Shown here: piece after piece, positions 26,586 to 35,088 of the stretch
Position numbering within the stretch: position 1 is the stretch's first letter
Layout: every line of letters starts with the position of its first letter
Assembly: GCA_003220265.1 (NCBI GenBank)
Contig: QHRW01000119.1
Span: 1-54,117, forward strand
DNA length: 54,117 bases
Direction: 5' to 3'
From: Candidatus Rokuibacteriota bacterium
GTDB taxonomy: Bacteria; Methylomirabilota; Methylomirabilia; Rokubacteriales; CSP1-6
Program-made: the position numbers and the translations under genes
The notes under the pieces: generated by a model
The model's database searches: none
What the model saw: only the letters and a program-made list of their open reading frames with translations
Told to the model about the DNA's origin: nothing

Positions 26586-26615
26586 ATCCTAAGTGGTCGG
26601 ACCGCATCGTGTCAA
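26586..26615 (-). promoter_or_regulatory. Putative promoter of the formate dehydrogenase operon
   Basis: The minus strand reads TTGACA (26615-26610), an 18-bp spacer, then TAGGAT (26591-26586). The same hexamers and spacing recur upstream of ppdK. The spacer contains the TGGTCGGACC palindrome listed separately. Confidence 0.6.
26594..26604. promoter_or_regulatory. FadR/GntR-like operator in the fdh promoter spacer
   Basis: TGGTCGGACCG is one base from the perfect palindrome TGGTC-n-GACCA that FCD-type GntR proteins such as FadR bind. It lies between -35 and -10, where a repressor would block polymerase. The perfect version occurs in the oxalate oxidoreductase promoter (48604-48614). Confidence 0.5.
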
Positions 26616-26649
26616 CATGCGCATACACCACGCCGTCGCATCGATTGTG

Positions 26650-26670
26650 AAAAGTGGGGCGACCCCAAAA
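26650..26670 (-). terminator. Weak terminator-like hairpin after the 110-residue hypothetical gene
   Basis: A short stem (TGGGG with CCCCA, 3-nt loop) is flanked on both sides by four-base A/T runs, just past the stop at 26677. The stem is short, so the call is tentative. Confidence 0.3.
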
Positions 26671-26676
26671 CGCGTA

Positions 26677-27009
26677 TCAGGCCTCGGACGTTCCCGGACT
26701 TTGACGCTCCGCCTCATCGACCGGCGCGTAGAGCTGGTATCGCTGCTCGAGAAGGGCCTCGGCCTCCCCGGGCCGCCCGGCCTGGAGCCGCGCCATGATC
26801 GCGGCACGCGTCGGGAGGTCCATGATGGGGCCGTCGGCGAGCGGGTTGTAGAGCCGGGTCAGCTCGGCCAGGATCTGCCCCACCCGGGCCGGGTCGCTGA
26901 CGAGCTTGGCGCGGGCTTCGTGGAAGAGGTCGAGCGCGTAGTCGTCGCGCTTGTTCTTCTGGCGGAAGCCGCGCCGGTAGGCGCGCGCTTCCGGAGAGTC
27001 GTCAACCAC
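26677..27009 (-). CDS. Hypothetical protein, helical
   Basis: A protein of about 110 residues if it starts at GTG 27009, which has GGAG about 6 nt upstream and overlaps the fdhD stop by 8 bp. An ATG at 27054 would give 125 residues but would overlap fdhD more. It is charged and helical (RGFRQKNKRDDYALDLFHEARAKL, ILAELTRLYNPLA, GEAEALLEQRYQLYAPV), resembling a TPR-like pair of helices. No function recognised. It is coupled to fdhD. Confidence 0.6.
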   Translation of the reverse strand: MVDDSPEARAYRRGFRQKNKRDDYALDLFHEARAKLVSDPARVGQILAELTRLYNPLADGPIMDLPTRAAIMARLQAGRPGEAEALLEQRYQLYAPVDEAERQSPGTSEA

Positions 27010-27775
27010 CCGCGGCTCCGACCGGGGCGTCGAGGATGACGGCGTCACCGGCATAGACGTTGAGACCGTCCGGCCGGACGTAGCCGCACACCGTCACGCC
27101 GAGCTGCTCGGCGAGCGCGACGGCCATCTCGGTCGGTGACGTGCGGGAGGCTACCACGGGCACGCCCATGCGGGCGGCCTTGAGCAGCATCTCCGACGAG
27201 ATGCGGCCCGTGGAAAACAGCAGCCGGTCTTCCGTCGGGATTCCGCGCAGCAACGCCTCGCCCTTGATCTTGTCCACGGCATTGTGACGTCCGACGTCCT
27301 CGGCGACGATGAGCAGGCGCTCGGCGTCGGCGAGCGCTGCCCCGTGGATGCCGCGCGAGCGCTGGTAGTGCACGGCGGCCTGGAACAGCTCCTTCATGCG
27401 ATCGGCGAGCTGAGCGGGTCTGACGCGGACGCGCGAGTGCAGGCGTGGGAACAGCCGGTGGTCGATCCGGAACGTGATGCCGCCGCCGCAGCCCGAGGTG
27501 AGGATACGCTCGGTCGGCAGCGTGACCGGATGGGTCAGCGTCACCTCGGCGCGGCCGTCGACGGCGGACACCTCGAGCCGTGCGATCTCCTCGCGCGCGC
27601 CGATGACCTTCTCCATCCACAGGTAGCCGACGATCAGCTCTTCGAGCGCCATCGGCGAGCAGAGCAGCGTGAGGAACTTCTCGCCATTGACGAAGACGCT
27701 GAGCGGCTGCTCGCGGACGACCTCGCCCGCGACCTCGTCCACCTGCCGCCCCTTGACCCTCAGATACGTGCGCAT
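27002..27775 (-). CDS. fdhD: Formate dehydrogenase sulfurtransferase FdhD
   Basis: Transfers sulfur from IscS to the molybdenum cofactor before insertion into formate dehydrogenase. The 257 residues show EEPLSVFVNG-like EQPLSVFVNGE, TSGCGGG with the conserved Cys, DVGRHNAVDKIKG, LLFSTGRISSEMLLKAA and VASRTSPTEMAVALAEQLG. These are diagnostic of FdhD. It lies 47 bp after truA, so it may be the last gene of the long ppdK operon, and 0.8 kb upstream of the fdh operon it serves. Confidence 0.94.
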   Translation of the reverse strand: MRTYLRVKGRQVDEVAGEVVREQPLSVFVNGEKFLTLLCSPMALEELIVGYLWMEKVIGAREEIARLEVSAVDGRAEVTLTHPVTLPTERILTSGCGGGITFRIDHRLFPRLHSRVRVRPAQLADRMKELFQAAVHYQRSRGIHGAALADAERLLIVAEDVGRHNAVDKIKGEALLRGIPTEDRLLFSTGRISSEMLLKAARMGVPVVASRTSPTEMAVALAEQLGVTVCGYVRPDGLNVYAGDAVILDAPVGAAGG

Positions 27776-27822
27776 CTGGCCGCCATTCTAGCAACGAAGC
27801 GGCCGCGCGCTCGCCCGGCTCC

Positions 27823-28566
27823 TCAATAGAGGACGCGGACCAGCGTGAGGCCGTGGGCGGGGGCCGTGGGGCCCGCCTGCGTGCGATCGCGCGAGGCGAG
27901 GACCTCGGCGAGCCATCCCGGCGGACGCGCGCCACGACCGACCTCGAGCGCGCTGCCCACGATGTTGCGAACCATGTGGTGGAGGAAGCGGTCGGCCGAG
28001 AGGGAGACCGCGACGATCGCCTTGCGCCGTCGCACGTGGAGCGCACGGAGGCGGCAGGTCGGCTCGACCTCCCGTCCCGGCGCCGCGCAGAACGCGCTGC
28101 AGTCGTGCGTGCCGTGCAATGCCGCCAGCGCGGTCCGCATCGCGCCCAGGTCCAGACGCCCCGGCACGTGCCAGGCCCAGCGCAGCAAGAGCGGCGAGAC
28201 CACCGTCCCGTTGTCGATCAGGTAGAGATAGCGCTTGCCGCGCGCCGTCCGGCGCGCGTCGAAGCCGACCGGCGCGTCGGCCGCGGCCACCACGCGGATC
28301 TCGCGCGGGAGGTGCGCGTTGAGCGCGGCCTGCACGGTGGCGGCGGGGTGGTCGGAGTCCGCGGCGAGGGCGACCGTCTGGCGGAGCGCGTGGACGCCCG
28401 CGTCGGTCCGGCTGGCGCCGATCACCCGCACGTCGCCCCCGAACAGGCGCTGGGCGGCGGCGAGGAGCGTGCCCTGCACGGTGACCGCATCGGGCTGGAT
28501 CTGCCAGCCGTGAAAGCCGGTGCCGTCGTACGCGAGCACCAGCCGGTAGGCGCGGCGCAGGCTCAG
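27823..28566 (-). CDS. truA: tRNA pseudouridine(38-40) synthase TruA
   Basis: Isomerises uridines 38-40 in tRNA anticodon stems. Seen: LAYDGTGFHGWQIQP, VIGASRTDAGVHAL with the catalytic Asp, RYLYLI, and FLHHMVRNIVG. The start is unclear because no ATG precedes the conserved first strand. The best coupling is a CTG at 28566 that overlaps the upstream TGA (CTGA), in the style of the ATGA and GTGA junctions used elsewhere here; GTG 28539 would cut into the first beta strand (LVLAYDG). The body of the gene is certain and only the start is in doubt. Confidence 0.88.
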   Translation of the reverse strand: MSLRRAYRLVLAYDGTGFHGWQIQPDAVTVQGTLLAAAQRLFGGDVRVIGASRTDAGVHALRQTVALAADSDHPAATVQAALNAHLPREIRVVAAADAPVGFDARRTARGKRYLYLIDNGTVVSPLLLRWAWHVPGRLDLGAMRTALAALHGTHDCSAFCAAPGREVEPTCRLRALHVRRRKAIVAVSLSADRFLHHMVRNIVGSALEVGRGARPPGWLAEVLASRDRTQAGPTAPAHGLTLVRVLY

Positions 28567-28898
28567 TGCGGGGGCGGCCGCCGCGTCGCGCGGGTCGGCA
28601 CGAGCGTCAGCCACACGACCGCCACCAGCAGGAACAGCATGACGTGGACGACGAGGTTCCACGGGATGTGCGCCAGGAACGCGTCGGGATCGTCGGCGCG
28701 CTGGCTCCACTTCTCGCGCTCGGCGTCCTTGGGCTCGTAGTGCCCAGGGTTGTACCCACCCACCGACTCCACGATGCGCGCCACGTGCGGCACGCCGGCG
28801 TAGGCGAGCACCACGATGGTGAGGAGCATCGCGAAGTGGAAGCGCTGCGGGCGCGCGCGCCGGCGCGCGTGCCGGAGGCGGCGTCCGAGGGACGTCAT
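28563..28898 (-). CDS. Small membrane protein, uncharacterised
   Basis: The 111-residue protein has a strongly basic N-terminus (residues 5-20, rich in Arg) and two transmembrane helices (about 22-42, FHFAMLLTIVVLAYAGVPHV, and 82-101, LVVHVMLFLLVAVVWLTLV) separated by a hydrophilic, charged periplasmic-type loop. It fits with no gap between asd and truA, which supports it as a gene. Function not recognised. Confidence 0.65.
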   Translation of the reverse strand: MTSLGRRLRHARRRARPQRFHFAMLLTIVVLAYAGVPHVARIVESVGGYNPGHYEPKDAEREKWSQRADDPDAFLAHIPWNLVVHVMLFLLVAVVWLTLVPTRATRRPPPH

Positions 28899-29906
28899 CT
28901 AGGAGCGGAGCACGAGCTCCGCGATCTGCACCGCGTTGGTCGCGGCCCCCTTTCGTAGCTGGTCGCCGACCACCCAGAAGTTCAGTGCGCGCGGGTGCGA
29001 GGGGTCCTCGCGCACGCGGCCCACCACGCAGTCGTCCTGGCCCTCCACCGTCAGCGGCGTCGGGTACTGCTGGCCCGCGGGCTCGTCCAGCACCCGCAGC
29101 CCCGGGAAGGCCGCGAAGAGGTCGCGGGCGCGGGCGGCGGTGATCTTCTCGGTCAGCTCCACGTTGACGGCCACCGAGTGGCAGGTGAACACCGGCACCC
29201 GCACGGTCGTCGGCGAGATCTTGAGCTCGGGCTCCTCGAGGATCTTGCGCGTCTCGTTGATGAGCTTCAGCTCCTCGCCGCTGTAGCCGTCCTCCCCGAA
29301 CTTGTCGATGGCCGGGATCAGGTTGAAGGCGATCTGGTGGGCGAAGAACTTCGGCGTCACCGCCTCGCCGCGCGCCCATGCCAGCGTCTCCTCGCGCAAC
29401 GCCTCGATGCCCTGCACGCCGGCGCCGGAGACGGCCTGGTAGGAGGTGGCCACCACGCGCCGCAGCCGCCCGGCGTCGTGCAGCGGCTTGAGCGGCATCA
29501 CCGTGACGATCGTCGTGCAGTTGGGCGAGGCGATGATGCCCTGGTGCGCGCGCGCGGCGTGCGGGTTGATCTCGGGCACCACCAGCGGGACCTTCGGATC
29601 CATGCGCCAGCCGTTGGACTTGTCCACCACGATGGCGCCGGCCCTGGCGATCATCGGCGCGTACTCGCGCGCCTGCGCCGAGCCCGCCGAGCAGATCGCC
29701 ACGTCCACGCCCTTGAAGGCCGGGGCCTCCACGCGCTGCACGCGGACCCCGTCGCCGGCGAAGGTCACCGTCTTGCCGACGGAGCGCTCGGAGGCGAAGC
29801 AGCGCAGCTCCCGCACGGGGAACTTGCGCTCCTCGAGGATCTTGAGCGTCATCTGGCCGGCGGCGCCGGTGGCGCCGACGACGGCGACCGTCACGCCGCT
29901 GGCCAT
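28899..29906 (-). CDS. asd: Aspartate-semialdehyde dehydrogenase
   Basis: Reduces aspartyl phosphate to aspartate semialdehyde with NADPH, for lysine, threonine and methionine synthesis. The 335 residues contain AVVGATGAAGQMTLKILEER, the catalytic Cys130 in ASPNCTTI, SYQAVSGAG, and the substrate-binding RVPVFTCHSVAVNVE. ATG 29906 shares a base with the leuB stop (TGATG). The leuA-leuB-asd run is a common order. Confidence 0.95.
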   Translation of the reverse strand: MASGVTVAVVGATGAAGQMTLKILEERKFPVRELRCFASERSVGKTVTFAGDGVRVQRVEAPAFKGVDVAICSAGSAQAREYAPMIARAGAIVVDKSNGWRMDPKVPLVVPEINPHAARAHQGIIASPNCTTIVTVMPLKPLHDAGRLRRVVATSYQAVSGAGVQGIEALREETLAWARGEAVTPKFFAHQIAFNLIPAIDKFGEDGYSGEELKLINETRKILEEPELKISPTTVRVPVFTCHSVAVNVELTEKITAARARDLFAAFPGLRVLDEPAGQQYPTPLTVEGQDDCVVGRVREDPSHPRALNFWVVGDQLRKGAATNAVQIAELVLRS

Positions 29907-31009
29907 CAGCCGCGCTCCACGTGCTGCACGACGAGGTCCCCCATCTCCCTGGTCCCGAGCGCCTTGTCGCCCCTGGCGGCGATGTCGCGCGTGCGGTGCC
30001 CCTGCTCCAGCACCCGCCGCACGGCGGCGTCGATGCGATCGGCCTCCCGGGTCATGTTCAAAGAGTACCGCAGGAGCATCGCCGCCGACAAAATGGCCGC
30101 GATCGGATTGGCGACGCCCTGCCCGGCGATGTCGGGCGCGGTCCCGTGCACCGGCTCGTAGAGGCCGACCGGGCCACCACCCGCCCCTGCGAGGTTTCCA
30201 AGAGACGCCGACGGCAGCATGCCCATCGAGCCGGCCAGGATGGCCGCCTCGTCCGACAAGATGTCGCCGAAGGTGTTCTCGGTCACGATCGTGTCGAACT
30301 GGGTCGGCCGGTGAACGAGGGCCATGGCACAGTTGTCGACCAGGACGTGGTCCAGGGTCACATCCGGATAGTCCTTGGCGACGCTCGTGACCACCTCGCG
30401 CCAGAGCTGCGAGACCACCAGCACGTTGTTCTTGTCCACGCTGGTCAGGTGCTTGCGGCGCTTGCGCGCCACCTCGAAGCCCACGCGGGCCACCCGCTCG
30501 ATCTCGCGCGTGGTGTAGACCATCGTGTTGACGGCGCGGGCGCCGCCGTCGGCGAAGCGCTCCACGCCGCGCGGCTCGCCGTAGTAGAGCCCGCCGGTCA
30601 GCTCGCGGATGACCATGAGGTCGGTGCCCTCGACCACCGAGCGCTTGAGCGGCGAGGCGTCCACCAGCATCGGAAAGCAGATGGCCGGTCGCAGGTTGGC
30701 GTAGAGGTCGAGCTCCTTGCGGATGGCGAGCAGGCCGCGCTCGGCCCGCACCTCGTGGGGGACGTGTTCCCACTTGGGACCGCCCACCGCGCCGAACAGG
30801 ATGGCGTGGGCCTGCTTGCAGAGGGCGAGCGTGGCGGGCGGCAGCGGATGGCCGGTGGCGTCGATGCCGGCGCCGCCGACCAGCGCTTCCTCGAACTCGA
30901 ACGACGCGCCGGAGCTCTTGCTCGTGGCGCGCAGCACGCGCACGGCCTCGGCCGTCACCTCCGGGCCGATGCCGTCGCCCGGCAGCACCGCGATCTTGTA
31001 GGTGGCCAT
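29906..31009 (-). CDS. leuB: 3-isopropylmalate dehydrogenase
   Basis: NAD-dependent oxidative decarboxylation of 3-isopropylmalate in leucine synthesis. The 367 residues show VLPGDGIGPEVTAEAVRVL, ATLALCKQAHAILFGAVGGP, RELTGGLYYGEPRG, VDKNNVL, the VDNCAMALVHRPTQFDTIVTEN segment, and GSMGMLPSASLG. It is coupled by TGATG at both ends (leuA stop and asd start). leuCD are not in the window. Confidence 0.95.
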   Translation of the reverse strand: MATYKIAVLPGDGIGPEVTAEAVRVLRATSKSSGASFEFEEALVGGAGIDATGHPLPPATLALCKQAHAILFGAVGGPKWEHVPHEVRAERGLLAIRKELDLYANLRPAICFPMLVDASPLKRSVVEGTDLMVIRELTGGLYYGEPRGVERFADGGARAVNTMVYTTREIERVARVGFEVARKRRKHLTSVDKNNVLVVSQLWREVVTSVAKDYPDVTLDHVLVDNCAMALVHRPTQFDTIVTENTFGDILSDEAAILAGSMGMLPSASLGNLAGAGGGPVGLYEPVHGTAPDIAGQGVANPIAAILSAAMLLRYSLNMTREADRIDAAVRRVLEQGHRTRDIAARGDKALGTREMGDLVVQHVERG

Positions 31010-32553
31010 CAGGGTCCCACCTCGCGCGTGCGCTGACCGGAGGCGCGCACGATGCGGTTGAGCGCGGAGAGATAGGCGCGCGCGCTGGCCTCGATGACGT
31101 CGGTGGAGGCACCCTTGCCGCTCACCACGGTACCGTCGAAGTCCACCTTCACCGAGACCTCGCCCACGGCGTCCTTGCCGGACGTGGCCGCGCGGATCGC
31201 GTAGTCCTGCAGCCGGCCCTTGACGCCGGTGATGGCGTCGATGGCGGCCAGCACCGCGTCCACGGGCCCGTCGCCGATGCCCGAGTCCTGGAACGTCTGG
31301 CCGTCCTTGCGCAGCTTCACGGTGGCCGACGGGATCACGTTGGTGCCGCTCAGCACGTGCAGGTAGTCCAGCACGTAGGCACCCTCCGACTGCGTCATCT
31401 CGTCGGTGACGAGCGCCACCAGGTCCTCGTCGTAGACCTCCTTCTTCCGGTCGGCGAGGTCCTTGAACGCCTTGAAGGCGCGGTCGAGGTCGCCGCCGGC
31501 CAGGTCGAAGCCGAGCTCTTTCAGCCGCGCCGACAGCGCCGCCCGGCCGGAGTGCTTGCCGAGCACGAGCTTGTTGGAGGAGCGCCCGATGTCCTCCGGC
31601 TTCATGATCTCGTACGTGAGCTTTTCCTTGAGCACGCCGTCCTGGTGGATGCCCGCCTCGTGGGCGAACGCGTTCTCGCCGACGACGGCCTTGTTGGGCT
31701 GCACGTGCACGCCGGTGATGTGGGAGAGCAGGCGCGAGGTCTTGAACAGCTCCTCGGTCTTGACGCCGGTCTCCACGCCGAAGAAGTCCTTGCGCGTGCG
31801 CAGCGCCATGACGATCTCTTCGAGGGAGGCGTTGCCGGCCCGCTCGCCGATGCCGTTCATCGCGCACTCGATCTGGCGGGCGCCGCTGGCCAGCGCGGCC
31901 AGCGAGTTGGCCACCGCCTGTCCGAGGTCGTTGTGGCAGTGCACCGACACGACCGCCTTCTCGACGCCGTCCACCTTCTCCCGAATGCGGGCGATGCGCT
32001 CGGCCCACTCGCGGGGGATGGCATAGCCGACCGTGTCGGGGATGTTGATCGTGCGGGCGCCGGCGTCGATCACGGCCGAGAGCACGTCGCACATGTAGTC
32101 GAAGTCCGAGCGGGAGGCGTCCTCGGGCGAGAACTCGACGTCGTCGCAGTAGGCGCGCGCGTGCCGCACGGCCTCCACCGACGCCTTCAGGACCTCGGCC
32201 CGCGACTTGCGCAGCTTGTACTTGAGGTGGATGTCGGAGGTCGCCACGAAGGTGTGGATGCGCGGGCGCCGCGCGTATTTCACGGCCTCCCAGCAGCGAT
32301 CGATGTCGCCGAGGCCGACGCGGCTCAGCCCGCAGATGATGGGCGCGCCGTCCAGCGTGCCGACCTGGCGGGCCACCTCGCGCGTGGCCTCGAAATCCTC
32401 GTCGGAGGAGATCGGAAACCCCGCCTCGATGACGTCCACGTTGAGCCGCGCCAGCTGGCGCGCCATCTCCAGCTTCTCCATGGTGTTCATGGAGAACCCG
32501 GGCGCCTGCTCGCCGTCCCGCAGCGTCGTGTCGAAGATGATGACTCGGTCCAT
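31009..32553 (-). CDS. leuA: 2-isopropylmalate synthase
   Basis: Condenses acetyl-CoA with 2-ketoisovalerate to start leucine synthesis. The 514 residues have the catalytic TIM barrel (FDTTLRDGEQAPG, HCHNDLGQAVANSLA, GIGERAGNASLEE, HEAGIHQDG) and a full C-terminal regulatory LeuA domain from about residue 385 that normally binds leucine for feedback inhibition. It lies 7 bp after pssA. Confidence 0.96.
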   Translation of the reverse strand: MDRVIIFDTTLRDGEQAPGFSMNTMEKLEMARQLARLNVDVIEAGFPISSDEDFEATREVARQVGTLDGAPIICGLSRVGLGDIDRCWEAVKYARRPRIHTFVATSDIHLKYKLRKSRAEVLKASVEAVRHARAYCDDVEFSPEDASRSDFDYMCDVLSAVIDAGARTINIPDTVGYAIPREWAERIARIREKVDGVEKAVVSVHCHNDLGQAVANSLAALASGARQIECAMNGIGERAGNASLEEIVMALRTRKDFFGVETGVKTEELFKTSRLLSHITGVHVQPNKAVVGENAFAHEAGIHQDGVLKEKLTYEIMKPEDIGRSSNKLVLGKHSGRAALSARLKELGFDLAGGDLDRAFKAFKDLADRKKEVYDEDLVALVTDEMTQSEGAYVLDYLHVLSGTNVIPSATVKLRKDGQTFQDSGIGDGPVDAVLAAIDAITGVKGRLQDYAIRAATSGKDAVGEVSVKVDFDGTVVSGKGASTDVIEASARAYLSALNRIVRASGQRTREVGP

Positions 32554-32560
32554 ATTGTCG

Positions 32561-33397
32561 TCAGTCCTTACCGGCAGTGGCCTCGACTGGCGCCGGCGGC
32601 TTCCCGACCACCACGCGACGGACCGGGCCCGACAGCGCGTAGCCGCCGAAGACCAGGAACAGGAACACCTCGTGCATGGTGGCCACGATCATCACCGCCA
32701 GCACGACCACCAGCAGCGTCTCCACCGGACGCCGCCGCGCGAAGTCGATCTCCTTGAAGGACCAGTAACGGAAGGTGGAGACCATCAGCAGCGCCAGCAC
32801 GTAGCTCGTGATGGCCAGCGCCAGCCGCACGGCCCGCGTGGGCTCGTCGCCCTGCAGCAGGATCACGATGGACGCCACCACGCCGGCGGCCGCCGGCGTC
32901 GAGAGCCCGATGAAGAAGCGGCGGTCGACGCTGCCCGTCTGCACGTTGAAGCGCGCGAGCCGCAGCGCGCCGCAGATGAGGAACAGGAACGCACCGAACC
33001 AGGCCGCCCGGCCCAGGGGCTGCAGCGCGAACGAGTAGAGCAGGAAGGCGGGCGCCACGCAGAAGGAGATGACGTCGGCCAGCGAGTCGTACTCGACACC
33101 GAACTGGCTGGTAGCCTTCATGAGCCGCGCCACGCGGCCGTCCAGCAAGTCCATGATCATCGCCACGAAGATGGCCAGGGCCGCCTCCGTGTAGCGGTGC
33201 TCCATGGCGAGCAGCATCGAGAAGAAGCCGCAGAAGACGTTGCCGGTCGTCAGCAGGCTGGGGAAGAGGAAGATGCCCTGCCGCCGCCGCTCGCGCACCT
33301 CCTGCCACGGCCGCCGTCGCAACCGCTTACCCCCGCGTCGGATCATCGGCATCCCCTCGGTGGGCGGGCCACCCCAGCGGTCGCCCCGCCCGGTCAC
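32561..33397 (-). CDS. pssA: CDP-diacylglycerol-serine O-phosphatidyltransferase
   Basis: Membrane enzyme making phosphatidylserine. The CDP-alcohol phosphotransferase motif D-x2-DG-x2-AR-x8-G-x3-D-x3-D is complete in MDLLDGRVARLMKATSQFG followed by VEYDSLAD. Several membrane helices surround it. ATG 33397 overlaps the psd stop (ATGA); a downstream Met would shorten the basic N-terminus. With psd it directs phosphatidylethanolamine synthesis. Placement between ilvC and leuA is a known arrangement in several phyla. Confidence 0.93.
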   Translation of the reverse strand: MTGRGDRWGGPPTEGMPMIRRGGKRLRRRPWQEVRERRRQGIFLFPSLLTTGNVFCGFFSMLLAMEHRYTEAALAIFVAMIMDLLDGRVARLMKATSQFGVEYDSLADVISFCVAPAFLLYSFALQPLGRAAWFGAFLFLICGALRLARFNVQTGSVDRRFFIGLSTPAAAGVVASIVILLQGDEPTRAVRLALAITSYVLALLMVSTFRYWSFKEIDFARRRPVETLLVVVLAVMIVATMHEVFLFLVFGGYALSGPVRRVVVGKPPAPVEATAGKD

Positions 33398-34023
33398 TTG
33401 AGCACTCCGATCACCGTCTGCCCGCCGCGGACGTGCTCGCCCGCGCGCACGGTGATCTCCGTGGAGCGCGGCATGTAGCAGTCGGTGCGGGAGCCGAAGC
33501 GAATCATCCCGTAGCGCTCACCCGGGGCGAGCTTGTCGCCGGCCGCCACGCGGCACACGATGCGCCGGGCCACCACGCCGGCGATCTGCACGGCCGTGAC
33601 CCGCGCGTGCTCGCCCTGGAGCCGCACCGCGCACCGCTCGTTGGCGTCGGCGTCCTTGTCGTAGGCCGGCTTGAAGGCGCCTGGCGTGTAGATCACGTCG
33701 GTCACCACGCCGCCGATGGGGGCCCGGTTGACGTGGACGTCGAGCGGCGAGAGGAAGATCGCCACTCGCACGGAGGGCCCCACGAACGGATCGACGGCGT
33801 CCTCGACCGAGATGACCTTGCCATCGGCCGGCGACAGCACGCCGTTGGCCACGAGCGGGATGGCCCGCTCGGGGTCGCGGAAGAAGCCGGCGGAGGCCGC
33901 CGCCGCCGCCGCGAACGGCAGCGCCAGCCGGCGATGGCCGAGCAGCGCGAGCCCGAGCGCGATGGCGCCCGGGACCGCGATGAACGGCCAGCCTTCCCTG
34001 GCGATCGGCAGCTTGGTCGCCAT
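33394..34023 (-). CDS. psd: Phosphatidylserine decarboxylase proenzyme, short type
   Basis: The 209-residue pyruvoyl-dependent decarboxylase starts at ATG 34023, coupled to the ilvC stop (TGATG). Two N-terminal helices precede the catalytic part: LSPADGKVISVE, FLSPLDVHVNRAPIGG, and the self-cleavage site in MIRFGSRTD, where Ser becomes the pyruvoyl group. The G-S-R form is typical of the short archaeal/Gram-positive-like subfamily rather than the LGST form of E. coli. Confidence 0.93.
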   Translation of the reverse strand: MATKLPIAREGWPFIAVPGAIALGLALLGHRRLALPFAAAAAASAGFFRDPERAIPLVANGVLSPADGKVISVEDAVDPFVGPSVRVAIFLSPLDVHVNRAPIGGVVTDVIYTPGAFKPAYDKDADANERCAVRLQGEHARVTAVQIAGVVARRIVCRVAAGDKLAPGERYGMIRFGSRTDCYMPRSTEITVRAGEHVRGGQTVIGVLK

Positions 34024-35027
34024 CACTCCCTCGGCGGCTTGATCCAGGACATCATCGCGCGCAGCCGCTTGCCGACCTCCTCGATCTGGTGCTCGGCATC
34101 GCGGCGGCGCATGGCCAGGAAGCCCGCGCGGTTGGCCTGGTTCTCCAGCACCCACTCACGCGCGAACTGGCCCGACTGGATCTCGCCCAGGATCTTCTTC
34201 ATCTCGGCCTTGGTCTGGTCCGACACGATGCGCGGGCCCCGCGTGTAGTCGCCGTACTCGGCGGTGTCCGACACCGAGTAGCGCATGTAGGCCAGCCCGC
34301 CCTGGTAGAAGAGGTCGACGATGAGCTTCATCTCGTGCATGCACTCGAAGTACGCGACCTCGGGCTGGTAGCCCGCCTCGACCAACGTCTCGAAGGAGGC
34401 CTTGATGAGGTGCGAGATGCCGCCGCACAGCGCGGCCTGCTCGCCGAAGAGATCGGTCTCCGTCTCCTCCTTGAACGTGGTCTCGATGACGCCGGCGCGC
34501 GTGCAGCCGACGCCCTTGCCGTAGGCCAGCGCCATGTCGCGCGCCTTGCCGCTCACGTCCTGCTGGACGGCGACGAGGGCGGGCACGCCGGGGCCCTGCA
34601 CGAAGAGGTCGCGCATGACGTGGCCGGGCGCCTTGGGCGCGATCATCGTCACGTCCACGTCGGGCGGCGGCACGACCTGGTTGAAGTGGATGTTGAAGCC
34701 GTGGGCGAACATCAGCATCTTGCCCTTGGTCAGCGCGCCGCGCACCGACTGCTCGAAGACCTCGCGCTGTGTCTGGTCCGGCAGCAGGATCATGACGACG
34801 TCGCCCATCTTGGCGGCGTCGATGACGGGCGCCACCTTGTGGCCGTCCTTCTCCGCCCGCGCCCAGCTCTTGCCGCCCTTGTAGAGCCCGACCACGACGT
34901 CCTGGCCCGAGTCCTTGAGGTTGAGCGCGTGGGCGTGGCCCTGGCTGCCATACCCGATGATCGCGATCTTCTTTCCCTTGAGGAGGCCCAGGTCGGCGTC
35001 CTGGTCGTAAAAGATTCTGGCCGGCAT
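34023..35027 (-). CDS. ilvC: Ketol-acid reductoisomerase
   Basis: Second step of valine and isoleucine synthesis. The 334 residues form a class I enzyme with the Rossmann NADPH site (IAIIGYGSQGHAHALNLKDSG), LLPDQTQ, MFAHGFNIHF, MIAPKAPGH, and the knotted C-domain (EETETDLFGEQAALCGG and CMHEMKLIVDLFYQGG). The 61-bp gap before it holds a REP-like repeat (35049-35085), and its own Shine-Dalgarno is AGGAGA. Confidence 0.96.
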   Translation of the reverse strand: MPARIFYDQDADLGLLKGKKIAIIGYGSQGHAHALNLKDSGQDVVVGLYKGGKSWARAEKDGHKVAPVIDAAKMGDVVMILLPDQTQREVFEQSVRGALTKGKMLMFAHGFNIHFNQVVPPPDVDVTMIAPKAPGHVMRDLFVQGPGVPALVAVQQDVSGKARDMALAYGKGVGCTRAGVIETTFKEETETDLFGEQAALCGGISHLIKASFETLVEAGYQPEVAYFECMHEMKLIVDLFYQGGLAYMRYSVSDTAEYGDYTRGPRIVSDQTKAEMKKILGEIQSGQFAREWVLENQANRAGFLAMRRRDAEHQIEEVGKRLRAMMSWIKPPRE

Positions 35028-35048
35028 GCTCGTGTGTCTCCTTGGGAA

Positions 35049-35085
35049 GGGGCACCCTAGGAGGGTTCCCCTCTTCCCCTCCTGT
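35049..35085 (+). repeat. Single copy of the REP-like repeat between ilvN and ilvC
   Basis: This segment is almost identical to the three units in hemD: arms GGGGCACCCT and AGGGTTCCCC with a 3-nt loop (tag versus cgg), then CTCTTCCCCTCCTGT. Here it is intergenic, not coding, and could fold in the mRNA between ilvN and ilvC. Confidence 0.88.
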
Positions 35086-35088
35086 TGT

